Assembly (NCBI GenBank): GCA_964035015.1
Contig: OZ036006.1
Span: 1,683,269-1,747,268, forward strand
Origin: Corallium rubrum
Lineage: Eukaryota > Cnidaria > Anthozoa > Scleralcyonacea > Coralliidae
Direction of reading: 5' to 3'
DNA length: 64,000 bases
Made by a program: the position numbers and the translations under genes. Every line of letters starts with the position of its first letter. Within the stretch, counting starts at the first letter, position 1. Below are positions 35,020 through 46,600 of this stretch, piece after piece. The notes under the pieces were generated by a model. The model did not search any database. It had not been told where the DNA came from and was given only the letters and a program-made list of their open reading frames with translations.

Positions 35020-38000
35020 ATGGCTGACCAGGAAGAACAATGTAAACGCTTGTCTGCATGCCTTGATGAGGCCTCCAAGCTCGTTACTGAAATTCTTAGC
35101 CAACCAAGATCTACAGGCACCCAAAGTGTTTCCAATGCTGTAAGCCAGGCTGTCAATCACACGCGGTCAATGCTTTCACAGTCGTCAACAAGTGGCCTGT
35201 TTCCGAGATTGAATCGAAGGCAACGTGAAAGATTAAGAGGCGGAAGTTCAAGTACCGACAGTTGCCCGCCAAAAAAGAAAACTAAGAACCCCGAGGTGAA
35301 AGCTTTTGAATTTGTCCTGATGAACTTTGAGGAAGATTCTGAATGGGTTATTTCGTCTGAAAACACCGTTCTTCGTGGGCTAATCGAAATAAACACCAAC
35401 AGCAATGAAGCAGACATTCGACGAGAAATCGGAAAGGCAACACGATTGGAGTATTCAATGGTTGGAGATCAAGATTTTATATTTCTACGTGCTAGTCGAA
35501 GAAAAGTATCGGTTCCTATGAACTGTAAAAGTTTTGACTACAGACAACTGAAGCTTCTCGCTGGGCAAGGCGCTATTTATGTAAAAGTAAAAGACGGTTT
35601 GGACTGCTTGCTTGTTAGTGAAAAGGAAGACGAAATAGACGAAGGTAACGAATATGCCATTTTTTTAAATTGGGCTATTCCATTTAATACCCGTAAATAG
35701 GACACTGGAATTCTTCAGGGGTCAAGTCAAAAAAATTGAATTCTTCAGGGGTTAAGACAGGAATTCTTCAGGGGTAGCTGTTGTAAAAATCGAAATATGT
35801 TGAAGAAATACCCGTTTTTTCGTAGTATAAAACAAACACAAATGCGACCACATGCGAAAACAAGAAACCGGAAGTGTTGCACAATTGCCCAATGTAAACC
35901 CCCACCTCACAGTCATTTATGGAAATGAGACAAAAAATATCCCCAAAGGAGAGAGATTGGGAACTTTAAACTTTTAGTATTTATTAGTCAGCAATTTGTT
36001 TTAAATTAGCTTGTCTGTGGGGGCAAGCAGAATTTGGAGTTCCCAATCCCCTATATTCTTTGGGGATGTTTTTTTTTGTCTCAAATCCTCTTTATCTTCC
36101 AAATAATCTCCACTCTGTCCAAGGTTGGAGGGGGTGGGGGTGGGGTATTGACTCCTGCATTATGGTAGGGTTATATTTGGAGAATGTTTATTTTGGAAGA
36201 TAATTTTGCATTTAAAAATGGAATATTATATTACTGTATGCGGTCCTGTAAACTGCAGAAAATAACCTCCCACTTAATGCATTATTTCATGTAACTTCCA
36301 AACATAACCTCCCTGACAATAAGCACTTTCACATCTTAAATGTAAGAATCCATCCAATAATAAGTTGTGCCCCACCTCTAAAAATTATATATAGTAATGG
36401 TAGAACCGAAAAATATATTTGTTGTTAATGTATTTGTGGTATTCTAGAGGATTTACCGGTATACCTGTATATTTTAGTAAGTTTAATTAAAATACATGTA
36501 AAGCCCTAAAAGAAGAAATACAGACCTAAATTACATGCAGAAATTGAAATATTTGTATTTTTAACTCTCAACAGTTCAACACCCTTTCACTTTATTAAAT
36601 TAAAGTCTGTCATCTGGTTATTTACATAGCTTTTGTTCTGCCTCCTCCTTTATCAACGATTCAAAATAATCAAGAAGTTCCCATTCCACAAGTGTCGCTA
36701 ATAGACAATGCTATACCAGAAACTCCACAAACGATACAGCAACCATTATCTTACTTGTCATCAACAAGTGCAACAGAGAATTTACCTCACACTTGTTCAA
36801 GTCCTGAAGTTACCAGCCAACTACCAACTCCTGTTACCACATCACAAGTACATGTACCTGAACAACAACATATTGCCCACGATCACAGTGATACTGGTCA
36901 ATCAGAAGCAGAAAATTCTGGTAATACAGTATCAGTTGATGATATTGTAAAGGAAACAGTGGGTTATTGCACAAAGCATAACATTGATGATCCTGTTGAA
37001 ATTTTGCGGTATTTTCAAAAAGTCATGGTTGTCGGCAGAGCTCCTGAAGTGGAGAATCTTCATGACTGTGCAGAAGGTGAAACAAATTTCATCATGGTGG
37101 ATCGTGGGGATATTATTGGCACAGGCTTTGAAGAAATTAAGTCTTTGTCCAACTTCCGGTTAACACTTCAGGTGCAATTTTATGGTGAGGTTAGTAATTT
37201 TAAATTATAACTTAGGACATCACATAAAGTACTTACTTACAGTAGCCTAATGAAGACAGCTACTTTTTCACAAGAATTGCAATTGTTTAAGGACAGTTGT
37301 GCATTTTTGGGCTTTAAGGTAATACTTAAAATTTATTGGACTGTACAGTACATGTATGTTGGTACTAAAAATTAAAAATTGCTACCATTTTTTATGGTGG
37401 GAAAATTACAGTACAGTATATTGTTAAATGTATCGGGAAAAGTGTTTCTTTAGTCCCTGGAGGCTCAAAGCTTGGAATTTGTGGTTGGTTCTAGACTTTA
37501 CAAAAGTCCTTTCCTTGACCTTTATAAAGCTTAGCATGGCCAGGTTCTGCTGTGAAAAGGGCTTTTGTCACTTGCAGCAGGCCAATGCATCAAATCTAAT
37601 ATCTAGTAGAATGTGTGACTTTGAGTATGTCATGATCCCCCAAGATGCTAAAACACAACACATTTAAAGTGTTTGACTTAAGGTGGCTCCATACAGTTTC
37701 TTGAAAAATGGAAAATACAAGTTTGAGAGTCCAAAACACATGATTAAACAATTTGGAAAAAGAATAAAACTAAATGTTATGCATAGTTAAACAGTCTGAC
37801 AAGCAAAAACTGCTACCAAATAAATAGCAACAGTTGTTGCTATGGCAACAATGACGTTTCAAAATGGCTTGCCAATTACCCTTCAAACAAATTTAATTCG
37901 GAAAAAACTTTGGTGACCCCCAAATTTTTTTTCATTAAAACTTTCCCTGAAGTATGAGTAATCAATAGGCCGATTTTAAAAAAATTCTGTAGAACGAATT

Positions 38001-41000
38001 TTTTTTAAATTAACAAACATGATTTTTCCGGAAAAGAAATTATTCATTCTACAGAATTTTTTTAAAATCAGCCTATTGATTACTCATACTTCAAGAAAAG
38101 TTTTAATGAAAAAAAAATTGGGGGTCACCAAAGTTTTTTTCGAATTAAATTAGTTTGAAGGGTAATTGGCAGCCATTTTGAAACGTCATTGTTGCCATAG
38201 CAACAACTGTTGGTATTTATTTGGTAACAGTTTTTGATTGTCAGACTGTTTAGTTATGCATAACATTTAGTTTTATTATTTTCCCGAATTGTTTATGTAT
38301 ATACGTGTTTTGGACTCTCAAACTTGTATTTTCCATTTTTCAAGAAACTGTATGGAGCCACCTTAAGTTTTGATGTGATTGTATACAAATATACAATCAT
38401 GATCAACGAATTTGTCAAGGAAGTGTTGGAAACAGATATGCAAGTAGCGGTTATGTTAATATATATTGTTTATTAAAGCTTGGTTGTCAGGCATTACAAG
38501 AAGCACATACAATAGCACAACAAAAACTTTTGAAGCCTTTGTTAAGAGAAAAGGGACTTTGTTTGCACCTAACCAGATCTGATGACAATAGCCTTGGTCA
38601 AGCACTATTCCCAAATATAAATCTGTATTTTCCAACTGAATTTCCAATTTGATTTAAATCCCTCAGTGAAGCAAGTTGGGTACACTCATAATTAACCTCA
38701 CTCGCTCTCTTACAAGTATTAGATGTGTGAATATTGTGGCTGACTTGTGGCATATCTACCTTGGACCGTGCATGTAAGCACATGGTACATTACATCTTAG
38801 GTACACTGTACATGGTACAAAGACTTATCTAGTACTGTACATAGTATACAGACTGTATAATGTATCTGCTGTTTTATTCTTTCTATTTCATTCTTCTAAT
38901 AGATGGCAGAAGATTATGGTGGTCCAAGGAAGGAGTTCTTCCACATAATCATAAGGGAAATTTATTCTAAATATTTCGAAAAGGGGCTGAGAGAACACAT
39001 TGCTGAGGACTATTACTTGGTGGGATTACTTTTTGGTAAATATAAACACTTTGATTTTTGAGGGTGCTGCCCAAGTCAACTATTACATGTATTTCATAGA
39101 AATTGAGAAACATCTACCTTACTGTAGATCTTTTGAATTATTTTTAACGATCAATACTAACTATCATACTAATTTGTGAGTGAAAACCTTGCTAAACAAA
39201 CCTCGCTCCTGATGAGTCCACCATTTTTGACTGCATGACCAATTGACTATGCCGGTCCTGGTACTTAATTATCTAACCAATGAATAGATATCAGTAAAGA
39301 GCTAATCAACTTACAGTATTTGCAATAGAACACTAGTACCGTAAGTTTCTACTGTTCAATAGATACAGTAATTACTTGTGTGTAAATGTTCTACTGTATT
39401 TCAAGTGGGATTTGAACCCACAACATCTGGTTTTGAGTGAAACGCTCTAACATTTACTGGGAATTAGTTGTTTAAATGTATAGTACAGTATAGAGTGAAT
39501 TAGATACATGTGGTACTGTATGCAGTGGCGTAAGATGCAAGTTTATGTAATTGGAGGGGCACAGCTTCAAAAGGGCACTTTGTTTGAGGGATAGAGCTTC
39601 AAAAGGACACTTGAAGCACATGTTTTACTGAGCAAAGGGCACGTTTTTGTTACGGAGAGGGCAGTTAATGACAAAGTTTGGGGGGACATGTGCCCCCTCT
39701 GGTTCCTATGCCCCTGACTTTATGTGCAAGTACAGTAGTATTACATTTGTTAAATATTGTAAAACATGTTGGTATAAGAAGAAATGTACATGCTACTGTA
39801 ACTCGAACGAGAGAATTGTCTGTAAAATAATGTTCTTAGACATATTTTACTCAGAAAACTTTCTAATTTCTCAAGCTGGACTCAAACCCACAACTTGGTG
39901 TCCCACTTGGAAACCAACTTTGTGTCTCATTTGGGAGCTCAGATATTTTTCTGAGTAAAATAACTTGAAGAACATTACAGACAGTTCTCATGATTAATAA
40001 TCACATTAGCAAATGGGATTCACATGGCCTTCAGTGAACAGCAGGAAACTGGAAATGGTTGAAAATGTTCAGGGATTGAAATAATAGGTTGACCAAATAT
40101 GGTTGTTGAACACAAATTGATAAAATCTTAAAAACTAAAAAAATAATTATTTTTGGCTACGTACTTGGCTGGGTAGTGCGTAATCTTTTTTTTTTATTTC
40201 AATGCTACAAGCAATATTTAACATGTACTCATGCATACAGCAGGGCTTTTTAAAAAATGAAATGTTTCGTTTTTTGTTGATTTATACTTGTAGCATTGAG
40301 CATTATCCAGAATGGAAAAATCCCCCAATTCATTGAAGAGAATATTTTGAAGAGAATATTTTCCAATTCTGTACTGGTGGAAAATTCTTCATTGTGGTAT
40401 CTTCGTAATGGCCTAAAGGTACTTGGACTTTACCAGGTATGTACATGTACAGTACTATGTTAACATTTTGTACTATGCAACTATGCAAAATTTCGAGGAA
40501 CTCTTCTCGCAGTAGACGTTGGTATGATTTCCCTGCTCTCCGAATTTACTTTTTATTTATTATAACTTTGTTCTTTTCATTCAACTCATGCCTCATTGAC
40601 TCCAGCGATAGTACTGGTAGTTCTACTGTAAACATTCTAAAAACAGTTAGATGTAAATGTACTTTTCCTTGCCACCGGTTTTAACTTGTAAAAAAGGAAA
40701 AGGACAGAGCGAGAGGAAGAAGGTGGAAAAGCAGATTTTGGGACATAGAGCCACTTTGAGCATTGCACCTTGAGGTGAAAGAGTCAAATTCAATTTAATT
40801 TTGAGTTTAGTAAAACATTGCCCATGCTAGAATTTTCTTAATTTTAATAGATTGGGTATAAGATGCCAGTTTTCCTTGACATACTTCGACCAAGCCATAC
40901 AAACACCCTGACGGTGAAGTTAATTGCAAAATTGTTTACACCAGCTTTTAGTCCTACCGGCTGAAATAGCAGGATGCATGAAAATACTGTTTATACTGCC

Positions 41001-41591
41001 TTTATGAAGTACTTACGAGAGGTAGCAAGTAAGTAAACTGTGAACTGTACATATTGTTGCAGAATATTTTTACCTCTGATAACCTCATTATTCATAGTAA
41101 ACCAAGTAACCAACCTACACCGGATGTGTGGATATACAAAAGCACATTGCAGTTAATAAGATAATAGGCAACAAATGGAAAAGCAAGTATTGCCTGTAGA
41201 ATTTACATGTATTTGAAAATTTCATACTTGTACTGCATGTGGGATTTGGATGTACATTGTATCCTTACAGTAGCTTGTATGTACTGTACTGTAGATTTGA
41301 GTGTTCTTCAATTGTCATTCATTTATTGTAGGTGGACGAAGGGGTAGTTTGACTCTATCCAGTATTCTTAAGTTTACCACAGGATCAGAAGAAGTACTAA
41401 TTCTTGGCTATGTGTTACAACCCTCCATCGAATTTCCTGAAGTATCAAACTCCTTTTTACCAACCGCCAACACTTGCACCTGTTGTCTTAAATTGCCAAG
41501 ACCAAAGCAAGACTCACCTTTACCTTCACGCAATAAACTATTTCACTTGTATGATCTTTCTTTTGCCAATGACTATTTTGGTAACAAGTGA
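35020..41591 (+). CDS. HECT-domain E3 ubiquitin ligase, G2E3-like, six exons, one in-frame TGA
   Basis: HECT ligases accept ubiquitin on a catalytic cysteine and pass it to substrates. Exons are 35020-35692, 36630-37189, 38903-39035, 40294-40436, 40851-41028 and 41332-41591. All introns are GT-AG, junction phases are 1, 0, 1, 0, 1, and the total of 1947 nt gives 648 residues plus stop. The start has an AAAATGG context. Residues 1-200 hold a basic PPKKKTK stretch and a domain ending LAGQGAIYVKVKDG; exon 2 is Ser/Thr/Gln-rich. The HECT region starts in exon 2 with FYGE, joined to MAEDYGGPRKEFF in exon 3, as in G2E3-type proteins. Exon 6 carries LPTANTCTCCLKLP, with the presumed catalytic Cys611. 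A TGA at 40962-40964 (codon 541) interrupts exon 5 while the frame continues intact beyond it. The gene is convergent with the integrase gene. Confidence 0.85.
35693..36629 (+). other. Intron 1 of the HECT gene
   Basis: The donor GTAAAT follows ...AATACC C and the acceptor TTTACATAG precedes CTTTTG. Both are phase 1 and together restore a CCT proline codon. Without splicing, exon 1 would stop at 35698-35700. The intron has a G-rich GGAGGGGGTGGGGGTGGGG run at about 36127-36145. Confidence 0.75.
37682..38362. mobile_element. Full-length foldback MITE with TTAA target duplication, in HECT intron 2
   Basis: The 681 bp element is a near-complete palindrome starting GGTGGCTCCATACAGTTTC and ending with its inverse, flanked by TTAA at 37678-37681 and 38363-38366. 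Matching inner segments such as TGTTGCCATAGCAAC and ATTGATTACTCATACTTC lie in both arms, and the centre is near 38020. TTAA duplications are typical of piggyBac and Kolobok transposons. Confidence 0.85.
38456..38647 (-). other. Low-support open frame in HECT intron 2
   Basis: A 63-codon minus-strand frame with no recognised domain. It is listed only because it lies in the largest unexplained part of the intron; it is probably not a gene. Confidence 0.12.
39400..39462 (-). pseudogene. tRNA-like remnant 1
   Basis: Read on the minus strand it contains GTTAGAGCGTTTC, an anticodon-arm-like segment, and a perfect B box GGTTCAAATCC within GTGGGTTCAAATCCCAC, which forms a T-arm. The 5' acceptor side does not pair with the 3' side, so it is a tRNA pseudogene or the head of a SINE. 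Confidence 0.5.
39523..39716. mobile_element. hAT-type MITE in HECT intron 3
   Basis: The ends CAGTGGCGTA and TATGCCCCTG are inverted with two mismatches. The flanks ACTGTATG (39515-39522) and ACTTTATG (39717-39724) match at 7 of 8 positions. It resembles the element at 4946-5095 in its ends and its CCCCC-rich right side. Confidence 0.65.
39811..39989 (-). mobile_element. Inverted-repeat element carrying a tRNA-like core
   Basis: GAGAATTGTCTGTAA with TTTTACTCAGAAAA on the left is mirrored on the right (TTTTTCTGAGTAAAA and TTACAGACAGTTCTC). Between them, on the minus strand, is a tRNA-like segment with GGGTTTGAGTCC (B box) at about 39878-39889. The combination suggests a MITE that captured a tRNA-like sequence, or a SINE trapped between inverted ends. 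Confidence 0.5.
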
Positions 41592-41682
41592 AAAGTAGTA
41601 CATGCATTACAATAACATCTTGTTTGTTGTTTCGGATGTTACCGTTGTTTATTTTGTATCGTTGCAGATCTTCTATGGTCCA

Positions 41683-41688
41683 AATAAA
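41683..41688 (+). terminator. Polyadenylation signal of the HECT gene
   Basis: AATAAA lies 92 bases after the HECT stop codon, a normal position for a 3' end. Confidence 0.6.
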
Positions 41689-41896
41689 GTACTTTCTATT
41701 TAAAATGAAAATTATTTGGTACATTAATTTGTTTTTTGGTTAGTTTAATTATAAGGTAAATTTAGGAAAAAGCTCTGAAAAATTATTTATGTTTAAAATC
41801 TTCTAAACGTTTTGCAGTCTAGATTTGTGCCTCATTCTCATTTCTTAGATAGCCTAGTTGTCATTGCTGATAATTTGAAAGTTTTACACTTGCAGT

Positions 41897-41966
41897 GTCT
41901 GTGTCTGTGTCTGTGTCTGTGTCTGTGTCTGTGTCTGTGTCTGTGTCTGTGTCTGTGTCTGTGCCT
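41897..41966 (+). repeat. (TGTGTC)n hexamer microsatellite
   Basis: About 11 perfect TGTGTC copies between the convergent HECT and integrase genes. The frame reading LCLCLC is a repeat translation. Confidence 0.92.
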
Positions 41967-42197
41967 GGACAATTACATTTATTTTAATAATTTTGCAAAT
42001 TTATTAAGAATTAGAATTCTGAACTTACTAAAACAAAGACATTTCTCTAAAAAAACTGCATGCAGATTGTCTAATACTTTTTTTAACACTAAGCCTGTGC
42101 AATAAACTACAGTAGAATGAAGCACGAATCACACTACAAAATGTCTTGGAAGAAAAAAATCTTATTTTTCATAACTTTCCCTGTTGATCCACCTTAA

Positions 42198-42870
42198 AGT
42201 GGTTAACATATATTGTTTACAACAGTATATACATGTACTAGACTAATGCACTGAAGGTAGCTTGGATTTTCGGCTTTTTCTTTCCCCCTCCTGTGATGTT
42301 CATGAAATTGTCCAGTAAAATTGCAAATATATTTTTATTTATAGAAGATTGTTACCATGTAGCAACAATGAGCTTCAATGAAATTTCTTCAAACTTTGTA
42401 GTCTTGCCAAAATGTTTTCAGAAAAACATTTGGTGCAAAATAATTTGGTTTGTTTCTTTCCTGTGCATTTGGTTGGCTATTTTCATTTCAACTTATGTCA
42501 CCACCCTTTTGGCATATATAAGCCTTTTTTATTTTGTTTTAACATATTTTACTCTGATGAAATGCTCTAATCAAAACATACGATTTTCATTCCTAAAAAT
42601 CGCAGCAGTTTACCTGCAGCACCCTACTTACTGTAACCAAATTTAATGTTTTGATTTCTAACCTTGAACTGAATTTGTACCATTTTTCTTTTCTTTTTGA
42701 GATAATTTAAAACGGTTCATACTTTCAAAAGCTCACTGAAGTAAATACAATATATTTGCATTACTGTCTGGGATTTTTGTGAGTGTGACATAAAATTTTC
42801 TAATTATCAGTAATTTTTCTGTTAATTAGAAATCAGCTTGTGTGCAGAGTCAAAACTATAGGGAGCCACT
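42198..42870. mobile_element. Possible TTAA-type MITE between the convergent genes
   Basis: AGTGG at the left and CCACT at the right are flanked by TTAA (42194-42197 and 42871-42874). The right end AGTGGCTCCCTATAG resembles the ends of the element in HECT intron 2 and the length (673 bp) is similar, but the left end is degenerate. The open frame at 42293-42646 has no domain. Confidence 0.4.
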
Positions 42871-42966
42871 TTAATTAACATGCAGTTTTCCCCCAAGTTA
42901 TTTAGTTACACTGTACATGTTACTGTATTGTCAAAAAATTGAGTTTAAATTAAAAAAGTTGTTCAT

Positions 42967-44517
42967 TCAGGTTCTTAAGAGCTGTTGCTGTTCTACCCTT
43001 TCTTTAATAACCTGACGGATCATGCAATAAACATCTATGCCCATCTCAGTTGATTGCATCAAAGGATTTGTAACATCTAGTACATGGTCATGAACTGACT
43101 GAGTATCCATAGGTAAGGCTATAGGAGGAACAATAACATTGTTACTACTATCTTGAAAAGGGGTTGGTGCTTCTGGGTCTAAACCATAGAAATCAGGCTC
43201 AACTTCATCATCCAGCTGTCCATGTGCAAGTGGATTATCGATGTTAACCATCCCATTGAGCCAGATCTGGTATGGAGACCAGTTGTGTTCTGTTCTTAGG
43301 CCATGGTGATTGAAGGTTTCCATGAATTCCAAAAGAGCTAGGTTAATTCTGGGTAAGAATGTGGTGTGTAGTGCAAATAAATCAATAGGATTTTCAATGT
43401 TGAGAAGACCAGCATCTTCCATACCATAAAATATATAATAATATAAGTGATTAACACATCGAAATACATCCCTCCAAAGACGCTCTATCCTCTGATTTCG
43501 TGTGGACGAGCCAGCTATAAAACTCCCTCTTCCTTCCCCTCTAGCAGCCACCATGGCATCACATACCAGTACATTTTCCACACCATAGTCCACTCGGATG
43601 CGAGATGGCCAAAGCCCATTATCTTGATCAATGGCACTTAAAAAAAGATCTAGAACAGTCTGTGATAAGTTATTGTCACTGCACTTCAAGTATATGATTC
43701 TTCTTGAAAAACCATCTATACAACCATGAATAACCATACCCCAGCGAATCAGTGAATGGTGACCATCTAAGTGCCACAATGAGTTAGGCCATGGAACAGA
43801 ATATTTTCTTCGATTAACAACACAACCCCACCTTAATGTAGTATTTTTGGGGTCAACTCTAACTAGGCTTTCACGAATCCGTCGTCGTTGAATTCGCAGT
43901 CCAAGTGACCTGAAATAACCAGCAATATAAGTTTGTCCAGTTGCTGAACCATGGTGACTAATGTAATTCTTAATTATATCGTCCAGTTCTGCATCTGACA
44001 GCGAGCTGAAAGTCGTCATATCTTGTAAACCATAGCTTTGAACCCTTCTGTAGATTGTCCACCTTGAAACACCAAACATTTGCGCTATTTTTGTCCACGT
44101 AAAACCAAGTCCACGTAGATCTTCCAATGTTTCAGCTGTTATGTGAAAGGGTGGTCTGCCAGGTGTCCCTCTCCTGTCTACGTCAGACTGTCCGTTTGTG
44201 ACAGTTGATGGCTTCTGAAGTAGGTTTCTCAACTGCTCATATATAGCAATATAGACGTGGGAAAATCCACTAACAAGACATTCCCACTCATGCTTATCTT
44301 CGTTAGGCACTAGATTATCAGCAATCGACCTCAGCATATTGACAGTCCTATCTAGCACTTCGAAATGAATCTCCAGATCGTTAGCGCCTGTCCTGGTTGC
44401 TTCGTCCGATAATTCAACTGTCCTTTTAAGGACTGATTCCAGAAACTCTGGTAACATATTTTCTATGTCATATTCCTGATAATCTCCATCCATGTTTGTT
44501 TCCCGAGTTGCCGCCAT
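42967..44517 (-). CDS. DDE integrase (transposase-like), single exon
   Basis: This intact 516-residue protein belongs to a retroviral-integrase-fold family known from cnidarian and fish genomes as integrase core domain proteins. Residues 1-100 are an acidic helical leader. Residues 120-165 form a helix-turn-helix (GRPPFHITAETL, then LGFTWTKIAQMFGVSRWTIYRRV), presumably for DNA binding. The catalytic core is residues 240-425, with WHLDGHH (D251), RVDYGVEN (D310) and RIERLWRDVF (E345), giving a D-58-D-34-E spacing. NHLYYYIF and ENPIDLFALHTTFLPRI follow, as in the family. The tail, from about 430, is acidic and variable. The start context AAAATGGCGGC also matches a YY1-like initiator often found at transposon promoters. 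There are no introns and no disruptions. It is convergent with the HECT gene. Confidence 0.88.
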   Translation of the reverse strand: MAATRETNMDGDYQEYDIENMLPEFLESVLKRTVELSDEATRTGANDLEIHFEVLDRTVNMLRSIADNLVPNEDKHEWECLVSGFSHVYIAIYEQLRNLLQKPSTVTNGQSDVDRRGTPGRPPFHITAETLEDLRGLGFTWTKIAQMFGVSRWTIYRRVQSYGLQDMTTFSSLSDAELDDIIKNYISHHGSATGQTYIAGYFRSLGLRIQRRRIRESLVRVDPKNTTLRWGCVVNRRKYSVPWPNSLWHLDGHHSLIRWGMVIHGCIDGFSRRIIYLKCSDNNLSQTVLDLFLSAIDQDNGLWPSRIRVDYGVENVLVCDAMVAARGEGRGSFIAGSSTRNQRIERLWRDVFRCVNHLYYYIFYGMEDAGLLNIENPIDLFALHTTFLPRINLALLEFMETFNHHGLRTEHNWSPYQIWLNGMVNIDNPLAHGQLDDEVEPDFYGLDPEAPTPFQDSSNNVIVPPIALPMDTQSVHDHVLDVTNPLMQSTEMGIDVYCMIRQVIKERVEQQQLLRT

Positions 44518-45274
44518 TTTGCTGACTTTCAGGGTATTGCGCGCGCATCGTTTTGCAAAGAAATTGGCGGGCTCTTGGCGGGCTTCCCCCGTCGGGGAAA
44601 ATTAACAGATTTGTCGGGGAATGATCTGGAAGAAAAATTGTATTTTTAACAATTGGCAAAGAACTTTTTAACTGATTAAGTCAGACAAGTCAGTAATTAA
44701 TGCTTTAACAGTGAAATAAAACTCTTAGAAACACAGGATACGGTATATATTGTGTAGAAGCCAACAGTATCAATAATTACAACGCACAAAATTCCATTTT
44801 CTGTCTGCAATATTGAACGAAAATGGCAAAGGTTAATGACCACACTAGGTGTTCAACAAATTTTTCTTTATTAATAGCATGAAAATAGGTGCTGTAGCTT
44901 GTCGGTTATTGCGATAATTTTACGCGAAGATGGAAAAAGCTATTCTAGACGTTCATATTTTGAAACTTTTCCGGGGACGCATGCCCCCGGAACCCCTTAG
45001 TAGCCCCCCTGTCGGGGACCTTAGCCCTGTGTCGTGGAATTTCTGGCGCCATCCCTGAGTAACAACAGCAGAATAACAGTATTAAACATCCAGAAACTGT
45101 ATCTATACTTTGTTTAGTTTAAACAGTATGTTTACTTTGAGTGGAGCTTGCCAGTTTTTTAAAAAATGATGCACGCGCAACACCCTGAATCTCGCCTATA
45201 CACGCCCAGTGTCATCTCAAAATGCCTTTTGCCACTGACCGTTAAGTGTTGCATTTGCTTTGAATGGTGTTTTG
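44518..45274. other. Upstream region of the integrase gene
   Basis: No gene was recognised. CCGTCGGGGAAAATTAACAG at about 44590 and CCCCTGTCGGGGACC at about 45006 may be parts of a transposon end, but no matching inverted end was found beyond the HECT gene. Confidence 0.35.
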
Positions 45275-45898
45275 AAATGATTGAATAAGCATTGAATTGA
45301 ATATGTTCATTGAATTGAATCATTGAATAAGCATTGAATTGAACATATGTATTGAATTGAAGCATTGAATAGGCATTGAACTGTTAAATATATTGAATTG
45401 AATCATTGAATAAGCATTGAATTGAAAATGTTCATTGAATTGAATCATTGAATAAGCATTGAATTGAAAATGTTCATTGAATTGAATCATTGAATAAGCA
45501 TTGAATTGAAAATGTTCATTGAATTGAATCATTGAATAAGCATTGAATTGAATATGTTCATTGAATTGAATCATTGAATAAGCATTGAATTGAATATGTT
45601 CATTGTATTGAATCATTGAATAAGCATTGAATTGAATATGTTCATTGAATTGAATCATTGAATAAGCATTGAATTGAATATGTTCATTGAATTGAATCAT
45701 TGAATAAGCATTGAATTGAATATGTTCATTGAATTGAATCATTGAATAAGCATTGAATTGAATATGTTCATTGAATTGAAGCACTGAATAAGCATTGAAT
45801 TGAATATGTTCATTGAATTGAAGCACTGAATAAGCATTGAATTGAATTTTAATACTTTATAAAAAGGTGTCGTTGAATTTTGCTACAATCGGCTTGCC
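45275..45898 (-). repeat. 42-bp tandem repeat with unique leader, copy 2 (inverted)
   Basis: About 12-13 units of the same 42-bp repeat as at 21121-21741, on the opposite strand. The leader GCTACAATCGGCTTGCCAT at 45881-45899 is the inverse of the leader at 21070-21088. Confidence 0.92.
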
Positions 45899-46600
45899 AT
45901 AATTGAATTGAAGTGAAGTGAATTGAATTGAAATGAATTGAATTGCATGGTACAACATTGAGTTGAAATGAATCGAATTGAATCGAATATTGAATTAAAT
46001 CGTTTAAAATAAAGTTGCATTAAATTGAATTAAATTGAATTAAACCGAATTAAATTGAAGCTGCACGAATAGAATTGAATTGAAGCTAAATTAAATTGAA
46101 TTGGAGCTAAATCGAATTGAAGATCAATTGAATTTAATTGAGGTAAATTGAAATGAAGCTAAAATAAATTTAATTGAAGGTAAATTAAATTGAACTGAAG
46201 ATAAATTAAATTAAATTGAATTAAAGCTAAATCAAATTGAATTGAAGCTAAATTAAATTGAATTAAAGATAAATTGAATTGAATTGGATTGAATTGAATT
46301 GAGGCTAAATTAAATTGAAGTGAAGTGAAGTGAAGTGAAGTGAATTGAATTGAATTGAATCGAATCGAATCGAATTGAATTGAATTGAATTGAATTGAAT
46401 TGAATTGAATTGAATTAAAGCTAAATCGAATTGAATTGAATTGAATTAAAGCTAAATTGAATTGAATTGAATTGAATTGAATTGAATTGAGGCTAAATTA
46501 AATTGAATTGAATTGAAGTGAAGCTAAATTGAACTGAATTGAATTGAATTCAATTGAATCAAATGAAATTGAATTGAATCGAACCTTGATTTCCCCATAA
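45899..46600 (+). repeat. GAATT/GAAGCTAAATT block, second locus
   Basis: GAATTGCATGGTACAACATTG at about 45940 and the following 350 bp match 19633-19985 and 20402-20755 in direct orientation, whereas the adjoining 42-bp array is inverted. It continues into GAAGTG and GAATT runs. After it, CGTTATATGCAGAATTGCA at about 46648 matches the flank at 19284. Confidence 0.88.

Noticed and set aside
34681-35160. 159-codon minus-strand frame with a proline run
   Set aside because: The proline run is the 23-G homopolymer, and the frame is antisense to the first exon of the HECT gene and its upstream region.
39200-39240. CTCCTGATGAGTCC as a hammerhead core
   Set aside because: No GAAA follows at a usable distance and no stems pair.
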